Of a DNA stretch of 64,000 bases, positions 44,967 to 58,700 are shown one piece after another (within the stretch, counting starts at the first letter, position 1; each line of letters starts with the position of its first letter). Under the pieces are notes generated by a model. That model had not been told where the DNA came from, searched no databases, and was given only the letters and a program-made list of their open reading frames with translations. The stretch spans positions 29,659,419 through 29,723,418 of the forward strand of contig OZ020486.1 of assembly GCA_963971405.1 (NCBI GenBank). The letters are read 5' to 3'. Origin of the DNA: Psococerastis gibbosa. Lineage: Eukaryota > Arthropoda > Insecta > Psocodea > Psocidae. The translations under genes and the position numbers were made by a program.

Positions 44967-47900
44967 GAATGGACATAAAGGGTGTTTTCAATATAATGAC
45001 AAACATGAATTCTCCAACGTGTACAAAAATTAACTGGAACGAAATAGTGTGTCACATCTATCTTCTATTTAATTTTTAAAAAAATGAAGCCATACGAATT
45101 TCTTAAGTAAACTGAGACATTTATAGCTCTACCCGAATTTCTAACTACCATTACAAGATCACTGGGTTGGGGTCTAGGCTACAACATGAGCAAGCAAACA
45201 CCTAGAGCTAGACTAACGAGAAGCGATAAAAATGGATGAATTTGAAATACATTTGAATTGTGTAAAGTATGGTACACTTAGCCTAAAATACCAGTAGGAT
45301 TATGTTATGTTTCCCACGTGTATATAAAAAACAACTTTAATTGCGGTTACATTCAAAACATGCCTACGGTACTACAGTAAATTACACTAGGCCTAAACGC
45401 CCATTGAAAGTAGGCAAACGTCGCGTCGAAGATAAGTTTGTAATAGTACAAATTAAAGTATTAGTCCTAGGGCCGACATACCGTAAGAAATGGGGTTAAT
45501 TGGAAAAATGGGATTTAGATATTAGCGATGGAATAAACTCGGATTATAATAAAAAAGGTGAAATCCTAAAATATTCATGTAGGCCTAGGTTCATAATTTT
45601 AAAACTCATAGTCGGATAATGAGGATCAGCTCTTACTAGGTATGCACCATGGAAAGCATCATATCATCAAACATGGTTTTATCTAACAAAAAACTCGGTG
45701 GGTTACACCGCGCATTTCTTAAAAGCTTACCTATTTGTTGACTGGTTTGCCAAATTATTGGACCCATTCCAAAAGACTGTTAAGGTAGGTTAGATGCGGT
45801 ACCAGTTATCTGACCTTGTTCAAACGCTCCCTATAATAGGCTAAACTTCTTAGCTTAATAGCAGTTCCGCAGATTATACAAGCTTAAATTTGACATTTAC
45901 AGAATTAATTGTGGAGTAAGCCTATGTTCCAAAATAATTGCCCATTGGTTTAAATATGAGACCAATATTGCAAGCATTAAAAAACAAGAGTTCCAAAGGT
46001 GATGAGATTTCTAAAATAGAAATAGGTACGGTACACACACAGTCTCGAACGATTCCTCGTGTCTACATCATTTTAAACTGGGGATGTAAATGAAGTAGCC
46101 TAGCCCTAAAAGTCCTCAAATCTACATTGTAATGTATTTTAATCGTGTTTTCAGATGAATTAGTGTTTTTCATTAATTTAATCTTACCGCAGAAAAGTTG
46201 CAGTTGGCTATGAATTTTTTCTTCTTTTTTTTTGAAAGGAAAGTGTAAATTTTGAGATACACTGACGGCGACTTACAGTGCGCGTTTAATACAATATTGC
46301 CAATTAATGTGAATAAAAAAATTTATAACATTATAACATCAATCCATTTACGACTCAATTTTCCATCTAAGTTATTGAGGTGGGCATATTGTGTAATCCT
46401 AAGTGTCGCATAAGAAAATGAAATTCAACCAAATAATAAGATTATTAGTTATAACCTGCGGAACTTTACAAATAATACCTAGGTCTAGGCTTAGGCTAAA
46501 AGCTATTACCTTAATAACTTACTTTTACTATTTCCGCGCCTTATCCTTAATAACTTATAGCTCTAAAAATAAGTTACACTTACAGTATCAAAACAGACTA
46601 GTCGGTGAAATGATGCCTACCCAAGTCTAATTAAAATGTTTGGATGAGAATCCATGTAGGTATAGACTCGTATACGCCTAAACTTGGTTATTTTGGCCAA
46701 TTTCTGTAGGTATCGTATAGAAAACATTAAAAAAACTATTAATTGTGTCTTGTCATATAAATTTATTTAAATTAAATAAATTTTTTAAATGTGTTAAATA
46801 AATATAGTATAATGTAATATTATACAATATAATCATTGCATATTATTAGCATAATAATAATAATGAATAGTTTATCTAGGCGGTACCTGCATATATACAG
46901 TATATAATGAGTAGGTAGGCAAAATTTACCGCATAGTAAGCAGGCTTTATTTAACACGTAGTGCCGGTCAATTTACTATATATTACAAAATACTGATACA
47001 TATTTCGCTAACTTAGCATTCTACTCCAATGTAATTAAGTAATAAGAACTACACTTCCTAATAACTTAGAATATAAGGTAACCTAAAGCTTACAATTAAG
47101 CCATAGAAAGCACAAGATTTAATGACCATTTACATTGAAATAAAAAAAAATTAATTTCCGACTCAGTTTCCGAATAACATAGGCTACATTTTAACAGTTG
47201 TAAAGAAAACGTGGCCTAATAAGGCTCAAATAATATTGTAGGTTATAGGCAACTTATACAAGGTACGATATTATGCGATAGTGCAGATGATATGGGGTAG
47301 TAGAGAGGGTTGATAGAGTGTATATTAGGTTCGAGATATAGATATGTTAGGTTCCAGATGTACTGTAGCATTAGAAAAATATCAGCAAATAGTCACCAAA
47401 TATTGTGACTCTATATTCATATGTATTTCCGATATTCGTGATTATTGTCAATTCACTTATCAGCTAGAATTCTCATAATTAAAGTATTTAAAAATATGAA
47501 CTAGGCTAGACCTACTTAACAAACTTAAATAGGCTTTTTAGGGATCGTTTCTGAGGCATCATATTATTGTCCACAAATGAGTGTTGGCTAGAATACCCAG
47601 GTAAGTATAGGGCTACATGGTCGGTTTAAGTTTATGTTGGTTTAAAGAAACAGGTTTACAATTTATTTTATGCGGTACTTCATTATGCTTGAGACAAGCA
47701 TAGAAACAGTTAGTGTAAGCTTTTAACGGGTTTCTACTAGCAAACAGATTCAAAGTCTCAATACAATACAATGCAATTAACCACTAAATAAACATCATTT
47801 TTAAGAATAATTCAAACATGTCACTGAGGATGGGTTCGAAGGACCACCACAAGGCCCCGTGAAAAAGTCATCACGAAGAATAGTTAGTTCTTGCCACCGG

Positions 47901-49896
47901 GCAGAATTAAAATTTGAAAACTGAATTCACTAGATACAACACACTCACATCGAACTCAACCTGAATCACCAAAAACAAAAATACAGTCGCTAACCTTATC
48001 TTAACAATAGATTTACCTTTAAATTATTAAATGCATCAAAAGAGGAAAATATTTAGGCAAGTAGCCTTTATGGACGCAACGTCATATAGTAGGTAATCTA
48101 ACGAATTTCATTAACAACTACCCACAGATTATTGTCTGCCACATGAAACACTACCAAAATAACGCAAATTGCATACTTATCTGTTAGACCTTATATTATG
48201 GCATGCGGTACAATGTAATATTCTTGACAGGGCAGGCGGAATCCGGTACAAAAGATAAATCGGTTTTATTGAAGGTATTTCTTTAACTGTATCCTCCAGC
48301 TTCCTGAGCGGGGTTTAAAAGGGAGGTTTTGTAATTCACATTGCACTAGTTTAAAAGCTGCTGAGTATAAAGTCGTTTCTAAATTTAACCATACATTATT
48401 TCATTAATCTGATGTTAAAGTAAAGTCAGAACAGTAAGATTATATCCTCCTTTACTTTTTACATAATTTGGTGTACAATTCCAAGGGTTTAGTCATTAGC
48501 AAAACATGTGTTTACTATTCCGCCTGTCCTGCCTTCCCCGTATACGGATAAAATTGCAACCAATCGTATTGCTATTAAATTAGCAAGGTGTGAACTATAG
48601 TATATTTTTATGCAATCATACTGCATACAAATTTATCATGAGGATTTAAGAAAATTAAGCACCAAGACTATCAACTAAACAATAAATTTTCAGTAATGTA
48701 GGTACCTGAGGACATTTAACATGATTTTCCAAACAATTGGTCTATTTTTAACTACAAACAATGGTTAGGTTGTATTGTCACGAATGCACTGCTTCAGAGT
48801 ACACTGATACCGGACCGTACTTAATGAACTTAAAAGATAATGGTGCAGAGGAATGCAACAATGCCATCAGGCACTTAGGCTATCCAAAGGCTGGGTAGCA
48901 TAAAGTTAAGTATTTACAAGTTAACTCATGAATGATCAATTTTTTCAATAACTATCAGAAATTTACTAATGGGTGTAAATAGGTGAAAATTACATAAAAC
49001 GAAGTTAGATTTACAAAATTGCAATATTCTATATTGCTATATTCATTAGCCTATTGATAAGAAGTGTATGATATCGCAAAACATGCTATCATTACAACCT
49101 AATGAAATGTAGTAGGGTATGGGATAATAATACATAGTTGTGACATACAGTATGATTAGCGCAGTTATTAAGCACTTCCAGCTTATTTTTTTTTTTTTAA
49201 ATAAGAAATTCACTTAGAGGGTGTGGAACAACTCCAATAAGTCGTGCATATTCTGCTTAAGGCTGGGTTTCCAACTTGAGCGCAAGGACCCCTCTATATC
49301 GATATTTCTCATGATCTATTTATGATATCGGTCCCAATATCTTTTCAAGTGATACACAATGAAATGGAACACAGTCTGTATTACAAAATAAACTTAGATG
49401 CACACGCGTTTGGTCACAAAAAAATAAAATCTAACGAACTCGAGTGCTCACTTCTTACGTTTCAGTGAATTAGTTGAATTTCATTGCCATCAAAAGGACT
49501 ATATATTTAATGCTCTAAGTAGCTTTCCCAATTAGCTAGAGCGCACCGCGACCTATTTCAATTTATTTATACTCCTGAATTGTACAATATATATCTCTCA
49601 ATCTTTATTACAGTACATCAGGTACTCAATAAAGTTCTACACAATATGTTTTAACAGGAAAAGATGTAGATGTATGAGTTTGGTTACCAATAATTGGAAA
49701 CTTATGAAGTAGTGGCGTAAAATATAGCCGTTGTTGATGCAATGTGAATTTCTGAGTTTCATTGCAAAAAATAAAGCGGCCGAAATAGAAACAGCTTGAT
49801 TAATAATATTGACATAACGTTCCAAGCATGGACAGCATATCTAGTGCCGCCCGAGAATTCACGAGGGCTGCGGCGAATGCAAATGATGATAGAATG
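44967..49896. other. Five-kilobase stretch with no recognised gene or repeat
   Basis: Low-GC sequence without long frames, shared repeats or clear inverted repeats. It contains scattered TAGGCCTA-like and GTACCGTA words also common elsewhere in the window. It may be a long intron or intergenic. Confidence 0.45.
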
Positions 49897-49950
49897 TTAA
49901 GGCGCCCATTCCATGGACCGGCTATTTACAAAAACGGTGACGTAGATACG
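49897..49950 (+). repeat. Family A MITE tip fragment
   Basis: GGCGCCCATTCCATGGACCG followed by CTATTTACAAAAACGGTGAC matches one terminus of the 50514-51753 element. The remainder is absent. Confidence 0.6.
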
Positions 49951-49982
49951 GGATAAACTTTATTATTAGTTAATTAAAACTT

Positions 49983-50225
49983 AGCCGGCCGCCATACCAA
50001 GTTGAATCCAGCGGACCAGAGCAGGTTCAAAGCTGCAGATAAATTGGTCGTGTGCACAGTGCCGGCAGGGAAACATGGTAGGACTTGTCCTGGTCACCTC
50101 CGAACTAATCGTGTGACTTCACTGGGTTTCCCAAGTGGTTCGGAATCCACTATAATCAGGAGGTCCACTGGAGTCCTATGGCCCACACCGTGGCCTGGGA
50201 CTGTGTCAAACCATACTACTACTAA
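49983..50225 (+). mobile_element. SINE-like element, second copy
   Basis: Plus-strand homologue of 25995-26226 with only scattered differences, including GTGCACAGTGCCGGCAGGG and CAAGTGGTTCGGAATCCACT, and ending in a TACTACTACTA tail. No clear target duplication is visible around this copy. Confidence 0.7.
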
Positions 50226-50513
50226 TTAAAACTACTATGGTCCAGGTCTGTCGTTATTTAGAATATTAAGGGTGTAAACAGTAATTTGTACAATATACAT
50301 ACTGTATTAATAGTTTGCTCGCCTTATTAATCAACTCTCGAATTAGGCACGTTACACTACAACAAAATTTAGAGGAGCATTTCTTCTAAGAGCTTTGATG
50401 TCTTTAAATTGCTCTATGATCTATATTTCTGGTGAAATCTCAATTTTTACACCAGTAAGGTTTTTCCCCTCCAGTTTTCCTTTAAGGCTTAACTGGACCC
50501 GAAACAGTTGCTA

Positions 50514-51753
50514 AGGCGCCCATTCCACCGACCGGCTAGGGCTATTTACAAAAACGGTGACGTGGTAGCAGACATTCAAGACTTAGGTGGGGTTTCCACC
50601 GACCTCGCATTGCAGAATGCAAATGACATTGACGGAAATTAGAATTTTTCTTTTTATAGAACTCTATTAAAATGTTTGTACTTAACATATCCCATGACGC
50701 CATTTTTGCTTTCCAATTTATACGTAGCATAAGGAAAGCTTTGTGATGGTTGAAATTTTCGATTCCGAGATTTCAACGGATTTACACGTTTTGAGGTCCC
50801 AGGAACCCAAAAAAGTGGTTTTTACGAAATGTCTGTCTGTCGCTCTGTCTGTCTGTATGTCTGTCTGTGCGTCGATTTCCGGGCAAACTACTTGGTCGAT
50901 TTCGATGAAATTTGGCAAGTAGGCTCACAAAAATCATACCTTTATTTTGGGCTAACTCAATTTGGGGGGTTTTTATTCACAAAAAACTCCAAAAAAAAAA
51001 GTCTAAAAAAATCATTTCTCAAAAACGGCTCCAACGATTTCTTTTAAATTCACATATATTGTGTTAATGTTATTAATGTTAACGAAATGCGGGGGGTCGC
51101 TTGCCCCTTGATAGGTTGCTTCTGGGGGTAAAAAAATAAAAATAACTAAATTTTCATGAAAAATTACTCAAAAATAATTTTTCTGCGAAACCTTTCTATC
51201 AATGATTTTTACCTTCAGGCATGTTTTAGGTGTAAATTGAGTAACGAAACCGGACAGGTTGCTTTCCCAAAAAACTATTTGGTTCTCTGTAAAAAAAAAT
51301 GTTTTTGAAAAAATCAAAATCCACGCTTAAATGCATTGCGTGCCCTGCCATTGTTGCTGTGTGGTAATGTAATGTAATGTCTGACCTATCTAGAATTTAC
51401 CTCACCTCCAGTGACGTCAGGTGGACAACCCCCCCCCCCCCTCCCCCCGAGATGTCCAAATTTTAACTATAGGAATATTATTTACGATGAAAGTACTCAT
51501 TTTCTCTAGCTACTACTTGATAAATTGGAAAGCATGTTCGAGTAAACTCGGACCGGTTCTTTAATTTTAGTTTGTTTGTTTGTGATTTTACTGTGTGATC
51601 ATTCATCAATTTTAACTATGGCATAGAGGAAACTAAACATTTCCGTCAATTCTGCAATGCGAGGTCGGTGGAAACCCCGCCTAAGTCTTGAATGTCTGCT
51701 ACCACGTCACCGTTTTTGTAAATAGCCCTAGCCGGTCGGTGGAATGGGCGCCT
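50514..51753. mobile_element. Family A MITE interrupted by a Helentron-like element
   Basis: Tips GGCGCCCATTCCACCGACC and its complement, flanked by TA (50512-50513 and 51754-51755). The arms match 29773-30157 closely up to CATGACGCCATTTTT and resume at AATTTTAGTTTGTTTGTTTG. The intervening 50708-51560 is the inserted element. Confidence 0.85.
50708..51560 (+). mobile_element. Helentron-like non-autonomous element (HINE), reference copy
   Basis: About 853 bp with boundaries set by comparison with the empty site at 29773-30157. It starts GCTTTCCAATTTATACG and ends ATAAATTGGAAAGC, ATGTT, CGAGTAAACTCG, GACCGGTTC. The 14-bp subterminal inverted repeats, the hairpin near the 3' end, the CTGT/GTCT microsatellite at 50829-50872 and insertion into an oligo-T tract match non-autonomous Helentrons such as DINE-1. 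There is no coding capacity: the 66- and 72-codon frames here are products of the microsatellite. Confidence 0.75.
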
Positions 51754-52751
51754 TAACACAACCAAATTATTTAAGTGAGAATTTATGACATTTTCTGGAC
51801 ATTTCAGACAAATTCCTGGAAGGCTACATAATAAAATGTTACTTCAGAAAAGTGATTTCCCATTTAGCTCGTTCCCCCTTCTCTTTCAGCGTATGGGTCG
51901 ATACTGGGTGATAACCCCTATCACTCCTTCAAGTGAATTTGTTTAGTCAAAAAATGCAAGCTGAAGCCACATTTGGTCACCTAATGACTGTACTAAGTAT
52001 GGACAACACAATTTGGGTTCGAATTAGGAGGTTACCAAGAAGGTCATAGCTTTGAAAATACAAAATATTAGTAACAACTATACAGTAATAATTAATATTA
52101 AAAGGGTACCAATACTAAATTGCATTATTTTTCTTCGAAAGAGTAAGAAAATGATCGCAGATAGTTCATTCTGAAGATTATAGCCTATACATTCAGAGTA
52201 TGCCAACAATACTCTATTAATTGATAATTATTGTCGATGTATTTTAAAAGAATCGCCTACTCGTACATTACCGTAATAATTTGTGCCTTTTTAAAAAACA
52301 GTAAAGAGTCAAAAAACAAACTTTAAGCATTAGGTCTACCTTAATATTTAAATCATGACTGTCGTCATGTATTTAGAGCAAAAAATGCAAACAACTAGTG
52401 CACAGATTAGTAAAATTAGGCAAGAGGCCAAAATTATATGGCCTTTATATGATGACTTACAATATTATACTGTATATCTACCTACAATCAGTGACTTTAT
52501 TGTCTTCCACTAAGTCTTAAATGTAACTTTTGAAAATTATTGTCAACGTTACAAGTGTAGGCCCCTATCATAAAATACTTAAAAATAGGACCTGCTTTCG
52601 TTACGACTCCACATTAAATCCCATAGGATAATTGATTTTTGCTCTAAGTCCTTCCTTAGAACAATGACAATATCAAAAAGCAGGGCGTGACCACATTCCA
52701 ATATAAGACCTTAACACTGTAGCCTATAATTGATCCGAAACGGGGCAGCAT
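51754..52751. other. Downstream flank / possible 3' UTR of the Skeletor-like gene
   Basis: AT-rich. The segment next to 52752 is expected to hold the Skeletor-like 3' UTR. No definite polyadenylation site is assigned and no repeat or gene is recognised. Confidence 0.4.
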
Positions 52752-55700
52752 TCACCGCTCCAAAAAATGTATCATTAGCAGCGGCAGAAATAGCAATACA
52801 TTGGCGAGTACCATTGAAGATGCCTTGCCTTTGACGGGAGCGTGGAATCCCGGGTTCACTACGTTTATTTTCCACCCCAAGTTTCTGTGAGTGTAGCACT
52901 GCAAGAGATATGCAACATTAGTCAATTCAATGATCCCTAATTATGGATTTGTGACCTATATTTCGCAGGTTGTGCTTACGGTACCGTAAAAATGGGCGAA
53001 TAGGGACGCATGGGGGAGCCGGGACAAAACTTCGCTGAGGCCAAAATGGAGATTTTCATAGAAGCGCAATCTAAACGAAGGAAACTAAAACAAAGAAATA
53101 TAGAAAATCGTCAGCAAACCTGATAGTATAGCAGATTAGGCGCGTCCTGCGGAACTGTCCATTGTAAAATTGCTGGTTCGCCGCTTTCACACTCTAATTT
53201 CAATGTCTTCACGTAATCTTCAAATTTCTCAGACTCTCTAGACCTGTCGACTGTTTTGTGCTCATATTCGCAGTATCTTCCAACTGTAAACGGAAATTTA
53301 ATTTAAAATATTAAAGCGGGTATTTTGATGTGTTAGGAATTACGCTTGCTTTACAATCTATTATACAACGGGAATAATGTGCCATTAGCCTACCTATAAT
53401 ACATTATATTTTGAATATGGAAAAACAGTTTTTTCTACAATACCATCCATACACGTATCTCAAGAAATGGTACTAAAGTACTGAAGTAAATACAATAAGG
53501 ATTCATTTTCGATTAAATCATTGGACAGTTCGATGGAGCGATTGAATTGTCCCGAATAGGCAGAATGCGTGCAATGCACTAATGCTATACGGCATGGCAT
53601 GAAATGTATTATTATAAAAAAATTTATTTTCTCTTCTAAAACTGAAACTTGCTTATGAGATAATCGGAAGGGAAATGCCTTATAAGAGTAAAAATCAAAT
53701 ATTTAATGATATATCAATCGTAGAGCTGTCAAATATATCACGATATACAATATATCACAGAAGAAATATTATTGAGCATCCCAATACATGGTACATGTAC
53801 CTACCCTTTTCTAACACAATATTATTGAATTTGACTTGTAAAAAAAACGATTGTTGTGGTAGTCCTGAGGAAGACATTCAAGAGCTGTGGCCAATAAGTG
53901 TTAGTAAAGGCCAGATGCCATAGGGTACATGGAAATGAGGAGGGGCATTTCTGCTAATTTAGCGACTATTTTTGACGTCTCCACGATCGATGTTTCCTGT
54001 GAAAATCTACTTTGAAAAGAAAAGCAGTGGAAGTACTTCGATTTGCTCTTATGAAAGCCAAATATTTATCAAGTTATAAGAAAGCAACGTTAGGTTTCGT
54101 TTCTCTACTACCTAAGAGGAAACTGTTGACGTTGACGGTGGCCACCCCAAACTAATTTGGTTTATATTTTTTACTTAATTTAAATTATAGCGGTCTGATC
54201 TGGTCAATTGGTAGAGGACTATTTTATACATAGTAATTTCATACGAGGAATGTGTAAGTTTTGGTGCAAGGGATTATCCATGAAATTGATAGACGACAGA
54301 AATTTACCGAATAATCAACTTCATGGGAAAATTGTAGCAACAAAAATGAAAAATACCTTATAATATGGTGTATGAAATAGTCCTCTATCAATTTACGAGA
54401 CCAATTAATCGCCATAACTTAATATAATAATATTAAATTAAATAAAAAATATAAACCAACCTGTTGTATCTTTCGTGGGTTATATTCTTAATTATTATGG
54501 GTTGAAAATCAGGACACAGATTGAATTGCACTCTGTGTTATGATAATAAATAATCATTATTTTCTAAAAGTATAACCATGGTAAGCGAATAGAATGGACC
54601 ATTTGATAAGGCGGCAATTCCACGCGAATTTACTTTATTTGTGATTTTTTGTTTGTTTTGTTTTAAGGAGACTATTATGTAGACACTTAACTTATCTATT
54701 ATAAATTAAGTTATAATATGGTGGAAACTTATTAATGATGTCTGCTACCATTTTATAACTTAATTTATAATAGATAAGTTAGGTAAGTATCTACATAATA
54801 GTCTCCTTAAAACAAAACAAACAGAAAATCTCAAATCACAAATGAAGTAAATTCGCCGGTGGAATTGCCGCCTACAATAGCATCAATGAAAAAATAAAAA
54901 ATAAAATTCCTGGACGTAATTTTTTGTTAACAAGTAGCCTACTGACCCAAAATCATGTGACTTCTTCCCTGCTGTGAGTACCATTACAAAATAAGTGAGC
55001 TGACCTGCAGTAGGGTAAGGATATCCTTCTTCGTCCGTGGCCACACCTGCATATAATTTTTGTTCGGGGTCTTCTTCTTGCCTTTGCCCGTAACCGCCTT
55101 CCTTACTGTCGGTAATGTAGAATGGATGGTAGTGCGCTGGATTGGTGCGGTCGTCACCTCCCTCAACGATGAATGTATATGTCTGCCCACGCTCCAAATA
55201 CAACTCTGGTATTAGCTTCTCATTAATCCACCAAGCAATGCCCCATGATGGATGTCCTGCGAACGGCAACCACTCAAACATTAAGACATGCTTACACATA
55301 AGTCACGCGTAGGATAGGTGCACTCACGATCGAACAAAGAGATATATTATATATATATATATATATTTCTTTCTATTTTAATTTTTGTAATTTTAGAAGT
55401 TAAGCTAGTATTATTTTAACAGAATAAGTTATTAATACACATTTTGACATCCGTGCACAGTTCTGTAAGTTGCCCCTTGCTCTTCTCATGTTAGGTATCC
55501 GATAAGAGGCAGTGCAGCCTACAACTAAGTTACAAATTAAGTGCTAAATTAGGGAGATACGACAATCAACACTACAGGAAGGCTCCATTAGAGGGGACGG
55601 GGTTATTGTACCCACCTGTGTCATTTGGCTCCTCATAAATACCTGATAGTACAGAAATAAAATAAAACATTAATAAAGAGCCTGCACATATAGGTAATGG

Positions 55701-58700
55701 ATATAGTGTAAATTAGGTAAGGGGCTGTCTATTAATCATGTGATGTTTCTTTAAACATTTTTTAACCCCTCCCTCCCCCTTGGTGATACGTGGTGAGGTT
55801 TAAGACTAGTTTAGTAACTACAAATCTTCAAATGTGTATAATATTTTTTTAATACAGATATTATTCTAGAAAATTAAGGACCATGATAAAAATGTATGCG
55901 CGCGAGGACTTCGTTCGTTGCCTGGCACCTGCGAGTCAAGGTCACACTGCACACCGCTTTTCGGTTTAGAAATCACGCGTTTGACGAAAAAATAAATACA
56001 CGTGATATCTTACTATACCCCCCTCCCCCTTGTGATATTTCGTGATTTTTGTAGAACACCCCCCCCCCCTTTCGAACCTCACATGATTAATGGACAGCCC
56101 CTAAGTGAAGCTATACCCAGAAGACTCCCTATTAACCGTGAATTGTTAATTATTTTAAGCGTGAAGTCTAGTTTATAAAGCATAACCTGTTCTTAATATA
56201 GCAGGGCTCTATTGTACTTGTAGGTTCTCAGATTACTAAATGTAATGCACCCAACGATATGGTAAACAAGGCGAAATTGTGAACATATTATTATCAATTG
56301 CAGAAATAATAGATAGTAGGTTGGCACAGTACCTATTTATTGTACATTATTATTATCATTATTGAAGGGCTTATTATGGACGCATATGATGACATTTGGA
56401 AAACTTTTTTGTAGAGGCCCATTGAACCATGCCCTGCCAACGACCCACTGGATTATTAGTATTGTTTCCAAATAAATTTATAGTTATTGGCACACTGGTT
56501 CCCTCCTCGATGTCAACCCATACCGACTGCAAGTGCCAATGGGCAAACGCAGACATGCTCACTATTGACACCAACAGGCGACAGCTCGAATTTACCAAAT
56601 ACGGGAACGAGTCACACAGTATTTACATACGGGTACTGATTCTATATTTTGAGCTGAAAGACAACACCAAGTAAAATGTTGACTGTATCGTATATATTTA
56701 AGGCCCTATACTATAGCAACAGTATTTAAATAAGAAGCGTAAACAAGCATTATGCGTTGTTGCTTCGCAATCATTTTCTGGCCTTCAATAATGGAACTGC
56801 CAAAGCCGCGTAGCCTAGGTTAGCTAAATTAAAATTTTTAACTAATAGCAACTGACCGGTAATGGCAGTGTAACCCCTCTTGCCTCCAGTTGGCCCGATT
56901 TTGACAGTGAAATTTCTTTGCCCAACAATAATTTGGGTTGGCCAAGGTTCCAAATGCTCTTCTTGCAGGGGCGTGTAAAGTGACGTACGACATCTGTTAT
57001 CGCTCTTGCTGCTAAAGTCGATTCGGTACTCCTCTAAAAAATCAAAGATGTGTAAGATGTAATAAGATGGTGCTAGCTGCTGAGGTAAATTTGAGTTGAA
57101 TTTAATTTCATTTGGTTCCCAATTATCGTTATCGAACCCAACGTAACTAAAGACCAGCTAATAAATTCTCAAAAATAAAACTTTGTCAAATCACCAAAAC
57201 AATCATAGAAAGTGGCAAGAAATATAAGGCCACTGTCAGACAACTATGATCAAGTTAAGTTATTAAGTTAAGTTATGAAGAATTACCTGACGTCTTATCG
57301 GGAGCTCCATGGGCGTTGGCTTCTTTAAGACTATTAAGAGGTCCAATGGCAGCGATGATACTGGCGTACCCTTGAGTAGGAATGGCGCGATCTTTAATTG
57401 GCTCGTTGGTTTGTAACGGTCGGCGATAGACAATGGTCGTCACTCCATCGCGACGACTTCCAGTCAGTAATGTCACGTCGTTCCTTCCCCCTATCCTTTC
57501 ATCTGGACAAACGCCATTCGTGCCGTCACACTGAATAAACAACAATTCAATACAGATTAATAATTTTTAACTTACATAGGTACACTTAACGCTACCAAAG
57601 CTAATGGAAACATAGGGTAAAGTTACCATACTACTGGAACTACATGTACATCTGAACAAATCAGGGGCACGAGATTCCGTACAAACGGCGGGGGTGTGAC
57701 CGCTACAACGACTGATGCATCTTCATTTTCTTGACCCTCCACTGTGGTTGGGACATTATAGACCTTTATTTTCCCTGGTTACGGTTAACGTCCGGCACCA
57801 GTGGAAAAAACCAATAAACTTGGCGAAGGCTGCGGTACTACAAAAATCGTAAAACCAGATGTTCTTAAAAGGTAGCCTTAATAAATGGGTAATAATTCAT
57901 TACCTACACATAGACATGTATGTTTACTACCGTGCCCACATTAATTATTAACACACTATTTTCATAAGCAGTTGATTGTCTTTACCTATGGCCTTAGTAT
58001 TTGCTGCGAACATTGTTATGTTTTTTTTTCCATTAAAGGCGATGTAATTATAATAATTATTATTATTTATACCTGCGCCGTCGCTGACATGTAATAGTCT
58101 TCTGCATGAAATGATTTGTCATCAGGATCGTAATAGGCGACGACGATGTCTCCTCCCACCATCGAACTGCGTCCATCTTCACCGGAAAGTCCAAAAGACA
58201 TGTACTGGTCATCTCGAATCCTCGCTGACAGTTGAATCTATCACAGAGGCATAAGAATTAGAAATGTTATTTTTGAACGAGGGGTGCTTCATTGAGTTAG
58301 AGTAATTAATTCAGACTACCTAGTCAAATTTAAGCGGTATGTTAATCTACAGGGTCGACTGATTCGAAATTTTATATTTACCATTTTATTAGGCTAGAGA
58401 CAAGTCCAGCAGGGGCTGGGCAAAATCTGTTTTTGCAATTTAAATGATTTTAATTCAGAAACAACATAAAAAGCCATAATTTCTTTATAAATTGTTCCAA
58501 CAAAACTTGACAAAAATTTAATTTACCAAAAAAAATGCTTTAAGAACAAAATCGAGAAATTGGGAAAACGGCATTATGGGATAAATTAAGTGGATATCTT
58601 TGATGGTATTGATTCACACAATAAATTAGGCTGCTGGGAATAGGCCTAAGCATATAAAATGTATCGAGGAAAGCAGGTAGGCATACCTGAACTTCTTCAT

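Noticed and set aside
50829-51047. 72-codon frame rich in Cys/Val/Ser
   Set aside because: Generated by translation of the CTGT microsatellite in the Helentron-like element.
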